Positions 36,570 to 46,870 of a stretch of 64,000 nucleotides of DNA are shown here, piece after piece. The translations under genes and the position numbers were made by a program. The stretch's first letter is position 1. Each line of letters begins with the position of its first letter. The stretch is taken from contig JANWXD010000005.1 of NCBI GenBank assembly GCA_025055455.1, positions 114,966-178,965 of the forward strand. Direction: 5' to 3'. The notes beneath the pieces were generated by a model that searched no databases, had not been told where the DNA came from, and was given only the letters and a program-made list of their open reading frames with translations. This DNA comes from Bryobacteraceae bacterium. Lineage in GTDB: Bacteria > Acidobacteriota > Terriglobia > Bryobacterales > Bryobacteraceae.

Positions 36570-37690
36570 AAGCTATTGTTCGATCTCGGGTTCGCCGTGT
36601 CAACGCGTCCGCGGGACCCAGCCGCCTCTTCCAGCAGCGTCGCGGCGCGCCGGGCGGCGTCCGGTCTGGCCCGGGCCCGCGCCGCCCGGCCCATGGCCTC
36701 CAGCAAGTCTGGCCGCGAGGCCAGCTCCGTCACTTCCCGGAACAGGCGCGCCCCGGTGCACTCGCCATCGGGAACCACACGCGCGGCCCCGGCGCGCGCG
36801 GCGGCCTCGGCGTTACGCCGTTGGTGGTCGTCGGCCGCGTACGGGAACGGCACCAGGATCGCCGGCCGCCCTGCCGCTGCCAGTTCCGCCAGCGCCCCGG
36901 CGCCAGCCCGGCACACCACCAGATCTGCCGCCGCCAGCGCCGCCGCCATGTCCTCAAAGAACGACACGATTTCGCCTCGCAAGCCCGAGCCGGCGAACGC
37001 ATGCGCCACCTCCGCGTACTCGGCCGGCCCCGTTTGGTGGAGGAAGCGGACCGCAAAGCCGGACTCGCGGAACAAGGGCCAGCTGTCCCGTGCGGCCTGG
37101 TTCAGGCGCCGCGATCCCTGGCTGCCTCCGCTGATCATCAGGACAAACTCCTCCCCCAGCGGCTTGGGCGGTATGGAAAAAAACTCCTCGCGGACCGGCA
37201 CGCCGGTGAGTTCGGTGCGCCCCGGCGGGAACCAAGCGGCCGTTTCTGGAAAGCTCAGCAGGGCCCGCGCCGCAAACCTGCCAAACCAGCGGCTGGCGAA
37301 GCCCGGGACCGCATTCGGCTCCATCACCACATACGGCACCCGACCGAGCAGCGCCGCGGCCATCACGGGCGCTGCCACATACCCTCCCAGGCTGAACACG
37401 GCGGCCGGCTTCCAACGCCGAAAGATGGCCAACACCCGCGCCACGCTCCACGGCAGTTGCCGCAACGTTCGCAGGGCTCGCCGCAGGCCCACCCGCTTCC
37501 AGCCGCCGATCTCGATCCACTCGATGGGGAATCCCGCTGCCGGAACCAGTCGCGCCTCCAGACCCTGCCGGGTGCCGATGAAGACCGGCCGGTGACCCCG
37601 TCGGCGGAGTTCCTGAGCCACGGCCAGCAATGGCATCACGTGCCCTCCCGTGCCTCCCCCGGCCATGGCGAAGGTCACGCCCCCGCTCAC
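36566..37690 (-). CDS. murG: MurG, lipid II-forming N-acetylglucosaminyltransferase
   Basis: A 374-residue GT-B enzyme that adds GlcNAc to lipid I on the inner face of the membrane. The N-terminal glycine-rich motif [20 protein letters not shown], the central [33 protein letters not shown] and the donor-binding [20 protein letters not shown] are present. Start is a GTG at 37690 overlapping the ftsW stop (GTGA), so translation is coupled. Confidence 0.95.
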   Translation of the reverse strand: MSGGVTFAMAGGGTGGHVMPLLAVAQELRRRGHRPVFIGTRQGLEARLVPAAGFPIEWIEIGGWKRVGLRRALRTLRQLPWSVARVLAIFRRWKPAAVFSLGGYVAAPVMAAALLGRVPYVVMEPNAVPGFASRWFGRFAARALLSFPETAAWFPPGRTELTGVPVREEFFSIPPKPLGEEFVLMISGGSQGSRRLNQAARDSWPLFRESGFAVRFLHQTGPAEYAEVAHAFAGSGLRGEIVSFFEDMAAALAAADLVVCRAGAGALAELAAAGRPAILVPFPYAADDHQRRNAEAAARAGAARVVPDGECTGARLFREVTELASRPDLLEAMGRAARARARPDAARRAATLLEEAAGSRGRVDTANPRSNNSL

Positions 37691-38841
37691 GGCGCCCGCT
37701 CCGCTACACTCTGGAGCACGCCCAGGCAGATCAGCGTGCTCAATAACGAGCTACCGCCGTAGCTGATCATCGGCAGCGGAATCCCTTTGGTCGGCGTCAA
37801 ACCCAGCACCACGCTGATGTGGATGAGGGCCTGAAAGACGATCACGGTCGTCACGCCCAAGGCGAGGTAGCGGCCAAAATCGTCCGGCGCCCTCCAGTAC
37901 AGCCGGCCGCCGCGCCATAAAATCACCACGAACGCTCCCAGCACGAGCAGCGACCCAGCCAACCCCAGTTCCTCGGCCAAGACCGCGTAGACAAAGTCCG
38001 TGTGAGCCTCGGGCAGATAGAACAGTTTCTGCCGGCCCTCCATGAGCCCGGCGCCCCAAATCCCGCCGGAGCCCACGGCGATCAGCGACTGCCTCAAGTG
38101 ATAGTCCGGGTCGCGGCTGGCGGCGGACCGCTGCACCCAAGTCTTCAACTTGGCGCCGCGATCCAACGTCCGAACCAGAGGCGTTTCGAGGATCCGGAAT
38201 TCCGGATCTACAAGGCCGAAAATGCGGACAAGGCGGTAGGGTTTCGCCGCGGTGGCCGCCAACAGGAACACGAAGGCGATGCCCGCGGCCAGCAGAAAAT
38301 AGCGCTTTTCGAGGCCGGCCACGAAAAACAGCACTCCCGCCGTGGTGAGCAGCACCACCGCCGTGCCGAGATCCGCGATCAGCACCATGCCAGAGAGCAA
38401 GCCCACCAGCGCCGCCGCCGGCATCAGCGTGTACCGGTCGTTGATGGCGGCGGCTCGGCGCGTCAGCAACCAGGCGAGAAACAACACGAGCACGGGCTTG
38501 GCAAACTCGGAGGGCTGCAGGCTCACCGATCCGATCCACAGCCGCCGCTGGGCCTGCTGGTCGAACACCAGGACTGCCAGCAGTCCAGCCATCACCACAC
38601 TGATCGAAGCAAAAATCACGGCCGAGTTCTCCAGCTCCCGGTAGGAACGGTTCTTCAGCCACATCATGGCCATGACACCGACCGCTGCCCAGGCCGATTG
38701 GCGGAGCAAGTAGTGGGCGCTCGAGCCGAATTTCTCATAAGCCACCACCGAAGAGGCGCTGTAGAGCATCAGCAGCCCCAGAGCTGTGAGCCCGAGAACG
38801 GTGGCGAACAACAGCCCGTCCGTTTTCACCCGTTGGGCCAT
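37687..38841 (-). CDS. ftsW: FtsW, SEDS-family lipid II polymerase
   Basis: A 384-residue polytopic membrane protein with about ten hydrophobic segments. SEDS hallmarks are LQPSEFAKPVLVLFLAWLL, ADLGTAVVLLTTAGVLFFV, PEAHTDFVYAVLAEELGLAG and PTKGIPLPMISYGGSSLLST. With its partner PBP it polymerises septal glycan. The ATG at 38841 has GGAGGAAGC before it and overlaps murD by 16 bases. Confidence 0.94.
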   Translation of the reverse strand: MAQRVKTDGLLFATVLGLTALGLLMLYSASSVVAYEKFGSSAHYLLRQSAWAAVGVMAMMWLKNRSYRELENSAVIFASISVVMAGLLAVLVFDQQAQRRLWIGSVSLQPSEFAKPVLVLFLAWLLTRRAAAINDRYTLMPAAALVGLLSGMVLIADLGTAVVLLTTAGVLFFVAGLEKRYFLLAAGIAFVFLLAATAAKPYRLVRIFGLVDPEFRILETPLVRTLDRGAKLKTWVQRSAASRDPDYHLRQSLIAVGSGGIWGAGLMEGRQKLFYLPEAHTDFVYAVLAEELGLAGSLLVLGAFVVILWRGGRLYWRAPDDFGRYLALGVTTVIVFQALIHISVVLGLTPTKGIPLPMISYGGSSLLSTLICLGVLQSVAERAP

Positions 38842-40220
38842 GCTTCCTCCGCTCGCCGCCCCTTCCCGCGGCTGGCCTCGTGCAGGCGGCCAACCAGCTC
38901 CTTGAAGACGCGGCCTCGGTGCTCGTAGTTTTCGAACTGGTCGAAGCTGGCGCAGGCGGGGGCCAGCAGCACCGTGTCTCCCGGCGCGGCTCGCTGCCAA
39001 GCCTGTTCCACGGCCGCCGCCAGCGTTCCGCACTCCCAATACGGCACGCGGCCCTCCAACGCCGCGGCCAGCCGTGGGGCGGCTTCTCCGATCAGCAAGG
39101 CCCCTCGCGCCTTGCCCGCCAGAGCCGCGGCCAGCGGTCGGAAGTCGCTCCCTTTCTTGTCCTCGCCCCCCAGAATGACCCACAGTCGGCCCGCAAAGGC
39201 CTCGATCGCCTTGATGGCCGCGTCGACGTTGGTCGCCTTCGAGTCGTTGTAGAACTCGATTCCCGCGGCGCGCCGGACGAATTCCAGCCGGTGCTCCACA
39301 CCGCGAAAGGTCTGAAGAGCGGCGGCGATGGTTCGCAGGTCCACGCCCGCCAGCCGGGCGGCGGCCGACGCCGCCATGACGTTCTCCAGATTGTGACGCC
39401 CCCGCAGGGGAATCGCGTTCACTTCGACGAGCAGCTCGTCATCGAACCGAATGCGTCCGCCGTCCAGCCACAGTCCCGGCGCCACCGGCCGTGTGAGACT
39501 GAACCAGACGGCGCGTGCCGGCGTCCGCGCGGCGTAACGAACACACACCGGGTCGTCTGCGTTGAGCACCGCATAGCCGTCTTCGGTCTGGGTCTCGAAC
39601 AGGCGGGCTTTGGCCGCCGCGTACGCCTCGAACGTGCCGTGCCGGTCTAAATGATCGGGCGTGACGTTCAACCCCACGGCAATCGCGGCCCGGAAATGCT
39701 CGATCGTTTCCAGCTGAAAGCTGGAAACCTCCAGGACATTCCATTGCTCCGGGCGCGAGGTGGCCACGAGCGCGCTGGCCGCCGGGAAGCCCATGCCCGT
39801 GTTGCCCCCCACCTGCGCCGGGATGCCCGCGCTGGCCAGCAGATGTCCGGTGAGCACGGTGGTGGTCGTCTTGCCGTTCGTCCCGGTGATGCCGATCACC
39901 GGCCCTTGCAGGAACCACGCCGCCAGTTCCACCTCGCCAATGACCCACACGCCCCGCTGACGAGCTTCCTCCAGGACCACCGAATGGGGCGGCACGCCGG
40001 GCGAGAGGACTACCAGCTCCACCTCCCGGAACACCTCCGGCGATTGCAACGCGAACGGCACGCTGTGCCGCTCGAGGACCGCCGCCGCATCCGGCAACGC
40101 CGAAAGCGGCTTGACGTCAGTGGCGACGACCCGTGCTCCTCGCGAGACCAATAGCTCGATCGCCGCCAGCCCCGACCGGGCCAGTCCCACCACCGCCACG
40201 CGCTTGCCGGACAGGTCCAT
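38826..40220 (-). CDS. murD: UDP-N-acetylmuramoylalanine--D-glutamate ligase
   Basis: A 464-residue Mur ligase adding D-Glu. The N-terminal Rossmann region (VAVVGLARSGLAAIELLVSR), VVLSPGVPPHSVVL, ATP loop GITGTNGKTTTTVLTGHLL, NVTPDHLDRHGTFEAYAAAK and the C-terminal YNDSKATNVDAAIKAIEAF with LAPACASFDQFENYEHRG are characteristic of MurD. The ATG at 40220 is 2 bases after mraY; the longer open frame upstream lies inside mraY. Confidence 0.95.
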   Translation of the reverse strand: MDLSGKRVAVVGLARSGLAAIELLVSRGARVVATDVKPLSALPDAAAVLERHSVPFALQSPEVFREVELVVLSPGVPPHSVVLEEARQRGVWVIGEVELAAWFLQGPVIGITGTNGKTTTTVLTGHLLASAGIPAQVGGNTGMGFPAASALVATSRPEQWNVLEVSSFQLETIEHFRAAIAVGLNVTPDHLDRHGTFEAYAAAKARLFETQTEDGYAVLNADDPVCVRYAARTPARAVWFSLTRPVAPGLWLDGGRIRFDDELLVEVNAIPLRGRHNLENVMAASAAARLAGVDLRTIAAALQTFRGVEHRLEFVRRAAGIEFYNDSKATNVDAAIKAIEAFAGRLWVILGGEDKKGSDFRPLAAALAGKARGALLIGEAAPRLAAALEGRVPYWECGTLAAAVEQAWQRAAPGDTVLLAPACASFDQFENYEHRGRVFKELVGRLHEASRGKGRRAEEAWPNG

Positions 40221-40222
40221 GG

Positions 40223-41356
40223 CTACCTCAGTTTCAGCGTGGTCAGCGAGAACAGCGCCAGCACGAGCCCCGCAATCCAGAACCGCACGATGATCTTGGA
40301 CTCTTCCCAGCCCAGCGCCTCGAAATGATGGTGCAGCGGCGCCATCTTGAAGATCCGCTTGCGGCGCAGTTTGTAACTGCCCACTTGCAGGATCACCGAG
40401 AGCGTCTCCAGCACGAAGACGCCGCCGATGAAGATCAGCAGGATCTCCTGCTTGATCAGCACCGCCACCGTGGCCACGCCGCCCCCGAGCGACAGCGATC
40501 CCACGTCGCCCATGAAAACTTCCGCCGGGTGCGCGTTGTACCAGAGGAATCCCAGGGCCGCGCCCGTCATGGCGCCGCAGAAAATGGTGAGTTCGGCGGC
40601 GCCCGGCAGCCGCACCAAGTCCAGGTACGTGGCAAACTGCGCATGCCCGCTGGCGTAAGCCAGCACCGTCATGGCTCCGGCAGCGATGACCACCAGTCCG
40701 ATCGCCAGACCATCCAGACCATCGGTCAGGTTGACGCCATTGGCGGAGCCCACCAGCACCAGGATCAGGAACAGGAAAAAGAAAACGAACGCCAGCGGAT
40801 AGGTCCACGGGTTGGCCAGCCAGTCATCGATCAACAAATCCGGACGGAATTGTTTAAAAAAGGGGACGTTCATTTCGGTGGAATACAGGCCCGTGGCGTG
40901 GAGCCCCAAAAGCAGCGCCCCCACGAGCAACGCCCCCAGGATCTGCAACGAAAACTTCTGGCGCCCCGTGAGACCCAGATTCCGCCCGCTGCGCACTTTC
41001 TTGTAGTCGTCCCAGAAACCGATCCCGCCGAAGACCAACAGGCCGAACAGCGCCACCCACAGGTACGGATTCCGCAGGTTGGCCCAAAGCAGTGTGGGCA
41101 CGACGATCGCGATCAGGATCAGGAGTCCTCCCATGGTGGGCGTGCCCGCCTTGGTGAAGTGAGAGGGCGGGCCATCCTCGCGGATGTACTGCCGCACTTG
41201 CATCTGGCGCAGCTTTTCGATCAGCCACGGCCCGAGCACCAGACACAGAAACAGGGCGGTCAGGCTGGCGACCGCCGTACGGAACGTCACATAGCGGAAC
41301 AAAGGAAACGGAATGACATGCGGATGAAGCTGTTCGTAAAGCAACCAATACAGCAT
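40223..41356 (-). CDS. mraY: Phospho-N-acetylmuramoyl-pentapeptide-transferase
   Basis: A 377-residue polytopic enzyme making lipid I from UDP-MurNAc-pentapeptide and undecaprenyl phosphate. Diagnostic blocks are KAGTPTMGGLLILIAIVVPT, FWDDYKKVRSGRNLGLTGRQ, SANGVNLTDGLDGLAIGL, AEVFMGDVGSLSLGG and KMAPLHHHFEALGWEESKI. Start at ATG 41356 (MLYWLLYEQL). A 69-base gap separates it from murF, the longest within the cluster. Confidence 0.95.
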   Translation of the reverse strand: MLYWLLYEQLHPHVIPFPLFRYVTFRTAVASLTALFLCLVLGPWLIEKLRQMQVRQYIREDGPPSHFTKAGTPTMGGLLILIAIVVPTLLWANLRNPYLWVALFGLLVFGGIGFWDDYKKVRSGRNLGLTGRQKFSLQILGALLVGALLLGLHATGLYSTEMNVPFFKQFRPDLLIDDWLANPWTYPLAFVFFFLFLILVLVGSANGVNLTDGLDGLAIGLVVIAAGAMTVLAYASGHAQFATYLDLVRLPGAAELTIFCGAMTGAALGFLWYNAHPAEVFMGDVGSLSLGGGVATVAVLIKQEILLIFIGGVFVLETLSVILQVGSYKLRRKRIFKMAPLHHHFEALGWEESKIIVRFWIAGLVLALFSLTTLKLR

Positions 41357-41425
41357 GTTGTTTTCAGGCGTCGACCCGTGAGGCCGCCTCGCGGCTAGCC
41401 CCCAGCACACACCTCCGTGGCGTCC

Positions 41426-42763
41426 TCATTGCAAAAATTTCTCCAGAGCCGCCTCGACGCGGGTGGCGCGCGATCCCTTGAAGAGCACCACGTCGCCCGC
41501 CCGCACTTGGGCGCGCAGAAACTCTCCGGCCGGCTCCGGCTCTTGAAAAAAAAACGCGGCGCGGTCCGGCAGTCCGCTTCGCACGGCTTCTTCCACCAGA
41601 TAGCGGGCCGCGCCGCGGATCCCCACGAGCAAATCGATTCCGGCTTCGGCCACCAAGCGGCCGACCTCGCGGTGCAGACGTTCGGACCACTCCCCCAGCT
41701 CCGCCATTTCGCCGAGCACAGCCCATCGCCGGCCGCCGGGGACGGAACGCAGCACGTCCAGCATGGCGCCAACCGCATCGGGATTGGCGTTGTAGCAGTC
41801 GTTGATCACCGTAACCCCCCGATGCTCGAACCGCTCGCCGCGCATGGGCGGCGCTTGGAGCGACCGCACGGCGTCGCGCAGGGTTTCGAACGGCAGACCG
41901 ACGACGTGGGCGACCGCCAGTGCGGCGAGAATGTTCCGCACGCCGTGTCGGCCTGCCAGTTGCGTCTCGAACTCCACCCCGCCGCAGCGAAACCGGGTTC
42001 CGTCAACCCCGAGCTGCACCTCTGTGGCCCGCACGTCGGCCGCCTCGGAAAAGCCGAAGGTCACGCTCCGGCCGGAATGCACCTGCCGAAAGGCGGCCAC
42101 GCGCGGGTCGTCGGCGTTCAGCACCGCCACACCGCTCGGGCCGAGCTCTTCGACAAGCTCCCGTTTGGCCAGAGCAATCTCTTCGATCGAGCCGAAGTTC
42201 TCAATATGCGCCCAACCCACCATCGTGACCACGCCAATGTCGGGCCGGGCGATGCGCGCCAGGTGGCGGATCTCGCCGGCGTGGTTCATCGCCAGCTCCA
42301 GCACGGCGACCTCGCACTCGTCCGGCAGCCGCAGTATGGACAGCGGCACGCCGATGTGATTGTTCCAGTTACCGGCGCTTTTGCCCGTCGGCAGGGCGGT
42401 TTCGAGCAGGCGGGCAATGGCTTCCTTCGTGGTGGTCTTGCCCGCGCTGCCCGTGACGGCAATCACGCGCCCGCCCCAGCGCCGGCGCGCCCATGCGGCC
42501 AGACGCTGCAGCGCGGCGAGCGTGTCGGGCACGCGCACCAGCGTGCCGACGCCGACCTCGCGTTCCACGATCGCCACCGCCGCGCCCCGGGCAAACGCTT
42601 CCGCGACGAAGTCGTGACCGTCGTGGCGGCTGCCGCGCAGCGCGAAAAAGGCGTCTCCAGGTTCGACCGAGCGCGAATCCGTGCTCCAGCCCGAGATCAG
42701 TGTGTCGGCGCGTGGCGGATCCGCCCCCAGCGCGCACGCCACTTGAGCCAGGGACAGCTTCAC
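41426..42763 (-). CDS. murF: UDP-MurNAc-tripeptide--D-Ala-D-Ala ligase
   Basis: A 445-residue Mur ligase that attaches D-Ala-D-Ala. It has the MurF/MurE-type N-terminal domain (GWSTDSRSVEPGDAFFALRG, RHDGHDFVAEAFARGA), the ATP loop AVTGSAGKTTTKEAIARLL, LELAMNHAGEIRHLARI and VINDCYNANPDAVGAML. The start is a GTG at 42763 overlapping the murE stop (GTGA). No ddl is in the window to supply its dipeptide. Confidence 0.95.
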   Translation of the reverse strand: MKLSLAQVACALGADPPRADTLISGWSTDSRSVEPGDAFFALRGSRHDGHDFVAEAFARGAAVAIVEREVGVGTLVRVPDTLAALQRLAAWARRRWGGRVIAVTGSAGKTTTKEAIARLLETALPTGKSAGNWNNHIGVPLSILRLPDECEVAVLELAMNHAGEIRHLARIARPDIGVVTMVGWAHIENFGSIEEIALAKRELVEELGPSGVAVLNADDPRVAAFRQVHSGRSVTFGFSEAADVRATEVQLGVDGTRFRCGGVEFETQLAGRHGVRNILAALAVAHVVGLPFETLRDAVRSLQAPPMRGERFEHRGVTVINDCYNANPDAVGAMLDVLRSVPGGRRWAVLGEMAELGEWSERLHREVGRLVAEAGIDLLVGIRGAARYLVEEAVRSGLPDRAAFFFQEPEPAGEFLRAQVRAGDVVLFKGSRATRVEAALEKFLQ

Positions 42764-44268
42764 GCGGCCCCCCTGCCGTAGCCGAGATCCCGCAATACCG
42801 CCCGGGCCACCTCCCGATCGTCGAAGGGAATCACACGATCCGCCAGCACCTGATACGTCTCATGACCCTTGCCAGCGATCAGCACCGCATCGCCCGGCCG
42901 CGCCTCCTCGATCGCCCGGCGGATGGCCCGCGCGCGATCCGGCTCTTCGATAAATGGCGTGCGATGTCGCTCCAGCCCCGCCCGCGCCTCGCGCAGGATC
43001 GCCAGCGGATCCTCCGAGCGCGGATTATCGGAGGTGAGCACGACAAAATCGCTGAGCTCTCCAGCGACCGACCCCATCAGGGGACGCTTGGTCCGGTCCC
43101 GGTCCCCACCGCAACCGAACACTGTGATGATCCGGCCGCGCACCAGCTCGCGAGCCATGCCGATTAGATTGCTCAAGGCGTCGTCGGTGTGCGCGTAATC
43201 CACGATCACCAGAAAGGGTTGTCCTGCCTCCACCCGCTCGAACCGCCCGGGGATGGCGCGGCACTGCTCGATCCCCCGCGCGATGGCCTCCGCCGGCAGC
43301 CCGTAGCTGAACGCCGCCCCGCAAGCCGCCAGGATATTGTACGCGTTGGGACGCCCGGTGAGCGCAGAACGCAGGGCGATGCGTTCCCCCTCGTAACAGA
43401 CCTCCAGGCGCAACCCCTCGGGCGTCGCGACGATATGCTCGGCGCGGACATCGGCCCCGGAGCTCGAGCCGTACCACAGGCGACGGCTGCCGACGAAATC
43501 GGGAATGCGCCGGCCCCACGCGTCATCCCCATTGACGACCGCGACCTTCGGCGGAGGCCCGCCCGCCCCCTCGAACAGCCTCAGCTTGGCGGCAAAATAC
43601 GCTTCCATCGTTCCGTGGAAATCCAGGTGATCGCGCGTCAGATTCGTGAATACCGCGGTGTGAAATCGGAGTCCGTACACCCTCTCCAGAGCGAGCGCGT
43701 GCGAGGACACCTCCATTGTCACATGCGTGCCCCCGCGCTGTTCTAACTCCGCCAACAGGCGGAAAATGTCCAGCGACTCGGGCGTAGTGTTGACGGCGGG
43801 CCGCACCTGGTCCGCCAAGCGGTACTCGATCGTTCCGATCAGGGCCGTCACTTTGCCCGCCGCCCGCAGCACCGCGTCGATCAAGTAGCAGGTCGTGGTC
43901 TTCCCGTTGGTGCCGGTCACGCCGGTCAGCAACAGACGCTCATCCGGCGCTCCGTAGAAGTTCCTTGCGGCCAGCGCCAGCGCCTGGCGCCCGTGCGCCA
44001 CCTCGATCCAAACGCGTTCCAAGCCCGCCAGCGCGGGCAGAGGACTCACCACCGCCACGGCGCCGCGCTCCAGGGCCTCCCGGGCGAATCGCCGCCCGTC
44101 GTGGCGCGAGCCCGGAAACGCAAAGAACACGAAGCCGGGCTGGATCCGTCGCGAATCGTAATCCAGTCCTGTGACCCGAGCGGCCCCGAGCTCCGGTGGA
44201 ATCTCGCCGCGCACCGGCGCTCCGTGCAGCAATTGCGACAGCGTCGTCACCGCCGGGGATCGGTTCAT
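42760..44268 (-). CDS. murE: UDP-MurNAc-dipeptide--meso-diaminopimelate ligase
   Basis: A 502-residue Mur ligase. ATP loop GVTGTNGKTTTCYLIDAVL, TMEVSSHALALERVYGL and TNLTRDHLDFHGTMEAYFAA are seen, and the substrate-selecting motif is DNPR in VVLTSDNPRSEDPLAIL, which specifies meso-diaminopimelate rather than lysine. The ATG at 44268 overlaps the preceding PBP stop by 4 bases; the open frame upstream belongs to noise in the PBP gene. Confidence 0.95.
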   Translation of the reverse strand: MNRSPAVTTLSQLLHGAPVRGEIPPELGAARVTGLDYDSRRIQPGFVFFAFPGSRHDGRRFAREALERGAVAVVSPLPALAGLERVWIEVAHGRQALALAARNFYGAPDERLLLTGVTGTNGKTTTCYLIDAVLRAAGKVTALIGTIEYRLADQVRPAVNTTPESLDIFRLLAELEQRGGTHVTMEVSSHALALERVYGLRFHTAVFTNLTRDHLDFHGTMEAYFAAKLRLFEGAGGPPPKVAVVNGDDAWGRRIPDFVGSRRLWYGSSSGADVRAEHIVATPEGLRLEVCYEGERIALRSALTGRPNAYNILAACGAAFSYGLPAEAIARGIEQCRAIPGRFERVEAGQPFLVIVDYAHTDDALSNLIGMARELVRGRIITVFGCGGDRDRTKRPLMGSVAGELSDFVVLTSDNPRSEDPLAILREARAGLERHRTPFIEEPDRARAIRRAIEEARPGDAVLIAGKGHETYQVLADRVIPFDDREVARAVLRDLGYGRGAA

Positions 44269-46280
44269 CGGGAAAATTGCACCACGACTCTCTGGCCGGG
44301 CGGCAGGATCGCCCCGGCGGGAGGAAACTGGGCACGAGCCAAGCCGGCGCCCGCCAACTCCACAGGGAGTCCTAGCTCCGCGGATTCTTTGACCACATCG
44401 CGCACCGTCTTGCCGCGAAAATCCGGCACGCGCGGTCCCCAAACCTCTGCGGGCCCCGGCGCGGCAGGCCAGGCCGCCGGCTGGACGCCTTGGCCAGGGA
44501 GGGAAAGCGTCGTCTCGAGCGGACGGCTCAGCTCCGCAATCGGTCCGTCGTCGCGTGCGGCTGGATCCTTCTCGACGTGCGGCGCCAGCTCGGGAAGATC
44601 CGGGGGAACGTCCAGAAGCCGCAACGCGGCCGAAGCTACCGTACGGAACACAGGAGCCGCCACGGCCCCGCCGAACCGCGAGGCGCCGTTGAGGGTGACG
44701 ACGATCACCACAGCCGGTTTCGGCACCGGAGCGAACCCCATGAACGAAGCGTTGTAGCGATGGGTGTAGCGTCCCGCCTGGCGGTCGAAAATCTGCGCGG
44801 ATCCCGTCTTGCCCCCGGCCGTGTAGCCCTCCAGACGCGCCAGTCGACCCGTGCCCTCGAGCACGACGCCCTCCATCATCCGCCGCAGCAGGATCGCCGT
44901 CTCCGGGCGGATGACGCGCGGAGCCCCGGAGGACTCACCGCGGGGTTGGGCCCTCTCGGGCGCGGGCGCCAGCACCAACCGCGGCGCCACCAGCACGCCT
45001 CCGTTGGCGATGACCGAACACGCCCGGGCCAGCTGCACCGTGGTGGCGGAGATCTCGTGACCCATCGCCACCGACCCGATCGAGGTCCGAGTCCAATTTT
45101 TGAGATCCCGCACCTTGCCCGCCGACTCGCCCGGCAGCGGCAGCCCGGTCGAACGCCCAAAGCCGAAACGCCGCACGTACTCCAGCAACTGCGCCTCACC
45201 GACACGCAAACCGATCTGAATCGCCCCGATGTTGCTCGACTTGGCCAGCACGCCGGAGACCGGCAGCGCCGCATAGGCGTGATGGTCCCGAATCAGCCGT
45301 CCGAAGAGGTTGATCCGTCCCGAACCGCAGGGGATCACCGTTTCGGGCCGCAAACCTGCGGTCTCGAGCCCCGCCGCTACCGTCACGACTTTGAACACCG
45401 AGCCCGGTTCGAACGGCACCGAAACCGCGTGGTTCTCCCGCCGCTGAAGATCGGCCGGCGAGCGGGGCGGCAAGTTGGGGTCGAATGGAGGGTAGCTAGC
45501 CAGCGCCAGGATCTCGCCCGTGTGCGGATTCATGACCACCAAGCTGGCCGATGTGCAGCCCTCAGCCTCCGCCGCCTGCCCGAGAGCCTGTTCCGCCACC
45601 GCTTGGAGGCGGCTGTCCAGGGTGAGGACCACGTCGCGGCCCGGCACGGGGGCCCGTAGGACCCGCGACTGCAGCGCGCGGCCGTGCACGTCCGCCAGCA
45701 GTAGCACCTCGCCTTCGATTCCGCGAAGTTCCCGCTCGAAGGTCTGCTCGATGCCGGCGTTGCCTCGCCCCTCCGAATCCACCGACCCCACGACATGCGC
45801 CGCTAGCGGGCCGTTCGGGTAGCAGCGTAGGCTGTCGGGGAACAACTGAATCCAGCCGAGCCGCAAACTGCGGAGCTTAGCCGCCTCTTCGCGGCTGATG
45901 CGCCGCTTGATCCACATGAATCCCCGCTTGCGCTGCCGCGCCTCCCGGATCCGCTGGCCCAGCTCGGCTTCATTCAGGCCAAGAATCGGAGCGAGGATTC
46001 CGGCGGCGACATCTTCCGGCGGCGCCTGCTTCGGGTTGAGCGCCACGGATTCCACCGCGAGACTCAACGCCAATGGGACGCCGTTGCGGTCGACAATGGC
46101 GCCCCGCACCGGTCGCAGTTTTTCTTTACGCTGCTGCTGCTGGTTGGCGAGTTCCCGATAGTGGTCGTGCTCGAAGAGTTGCAGTTGAACCAAACGCGCC
46201 ACGATCAACCCCGCCCAAACCAGCGTCGCTAGCCCCAGACCCAGAAGGCGTCGGGCGCCCTGGGGTTCTGTCCCGCTCAC
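44265..46280 (-). CDS. ftsI: FtsI/PBP2-type transpeptidase with C-terminal PASTA domain
   Basis: A 671-residue division penicillin-binding protein. An N-terminal membrane anchor (LLGLGLATLVWAGLIVARLV) precedes a dimerisation domain (RPVRGAIVDRNGVPLALSL) and a transpeptidase domain with SxxK in PFEPGSVFKVVT, SxN in LAKSSNIGAIQ and KTG in AGGKTGSAQIF. A single PASTA-like domain ends the protein (VPDFRGKTVRDVVKESAELG). It would crosslink septal peptidoglycan with FtsW. The GTG at 46280 immediately follows an in-frame stop and has GAGGG 8 bases before it. Confidence 0.93.
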   Translation of the reverse strand: MSGTEPQGARRLLGLGLATLVWAGLIVARLVQLQLFEHDHYRELANQQQQRKEKLRPVRGAIVDRNGVPLALSLAVESVALNPKQAPPEDVAAGILAPILGLNEAELGQRIREARQRKRGFMWIKRRISREEAAKLRSLRLGWIQLFPDSLRCYPNGPLAAHVVGSVDSEGRGNAGIEQTFERELRGIEGEVLLLADVHGRALQSRVLRAPVPGRDVVLTLDSRLQAVAEQALGQAAEAEGCTSASLVVMNPHTGEILALASYPPFDPNLPPRSPADLQRRENHAVSVPFEPGSVFKVVTVAAGLETAGLRPETVIPCGSGRINLFGRLIRDHHAYAALPVSGVLAKSSNIGAIQIGLRVGEAQLLEYVRRFGFGRSTGLPLPGESAGKVRDLKNWTRTSIGSVAMGHEISATTVQLARACSVIANGGVLVAPRLVLAPAPERAQPRGESSGAPRVIRPETAILLRRMMEGVVLEGTGRLARLEGYTAGGKTGSAQIFDRQAGRYTHRYNASFMGFAPVPKPAVVIVVTLNGASRFGGAVAAPVFRTVASAALRLLDVPPDLPELAPHVEKDPAARDDGPIAELSRPLETTLSLPGQGVQPAAWPAAPGPAEVWGPRVPDFRGKTVRDVVKESAELGLPVELAGAGLARAQFPPAGAILPPGQRVVVQFSR

Positions 46281-46342
46281 CTAGTGTTCCCTCGTGCTCT
46301 GACGGTGGCCGTGCCGTCGGGTTCCCGCGCCCGGTCGAGCGA

Positions 46343-46852
46343 TCAGCGATGCGGGCGCGCGGGCTCGCCCTCGGCCCGATAGGCCAGCTCGTCGCGGTGG
46401 TCCGGATTCAGGTGCTGGATCTGCGGCGGCGCGGGATCCATGAACTGTTGGATCCGGGCCAGCTCTTGCAGGCGCCGCGGGTCGAGCAGCTTCGCCTCGG
46501 CGGCATCCAATGCCGCAAGCTCGGCCAGGAGCATTTCGCGCTCCTGTCTCAAGGCCTCGATGCGATAACCCGCCACGGCTTGCTCCACCCGCGGCCACAA
46601 ACCCAGCACCGCCAGGACCGTGGCCGCCGCCGTCAGCGCAATCCACTGTCGGCACCGCCGACGCGCCTCCGGATCGGCCTCCCGCATCAAGGCCGAGTTG
46701 TCGATCGCTTTCCGAAACACCCAGATCTCTTCGTTAGGAAGCGGACGCAGCGCATACAGCTCCCCCTGCGTCCCCCGCCCGTGGACACCATCGACCAGCG
46801 GCCGCGGGTTCCCCGGATCTGGTTCAGCGTACCAGCTTGCGTGTGTTGCCAT
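46343..46852 (-). CDS. ftsL: FtsL-like division protein
   Basis: A 169-residue protein between rsmH and the PBP gene, the usual place of ftsL. It has a cytoplasmic N-terminus of about 65 residues, one transmembrane helix (WIALTAAATVLAVLGLWPRV) and a coiled coil (YRIEALRQEREMLLAELAAL) followed by LLDPRRLQELARI, matching the FtsL plan, though it is longer than typical. FtsL sequences diverge greatly, so identification rests mainly on topology and position. Confidence 0.8.
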   Translation of the reverse strand: MATHASWYAEPDPGNPRPLVDGVHGRGTQGELYALRPLPNEEIWVFRKAIDNSALMREADPEARRRCRQWIALTAAATVLAVLGLWPRVEQAVAGYRIEALRQEREMLLAELAALDAAEAKLLDPRRLQELARIQQFMDPAPPQIQHLNPDHRDELAYRAEGEPARPHR

Positions 46853-46870
46853 GCTCGACGACTCCCGTAC

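Noticed and set aside
35682..37595. 637-codon plus-strand ORF
   Set aside because: Antisense to murC and murG, both of which are unmistakable; low-complexity Ala/Arg/Ser sequence.
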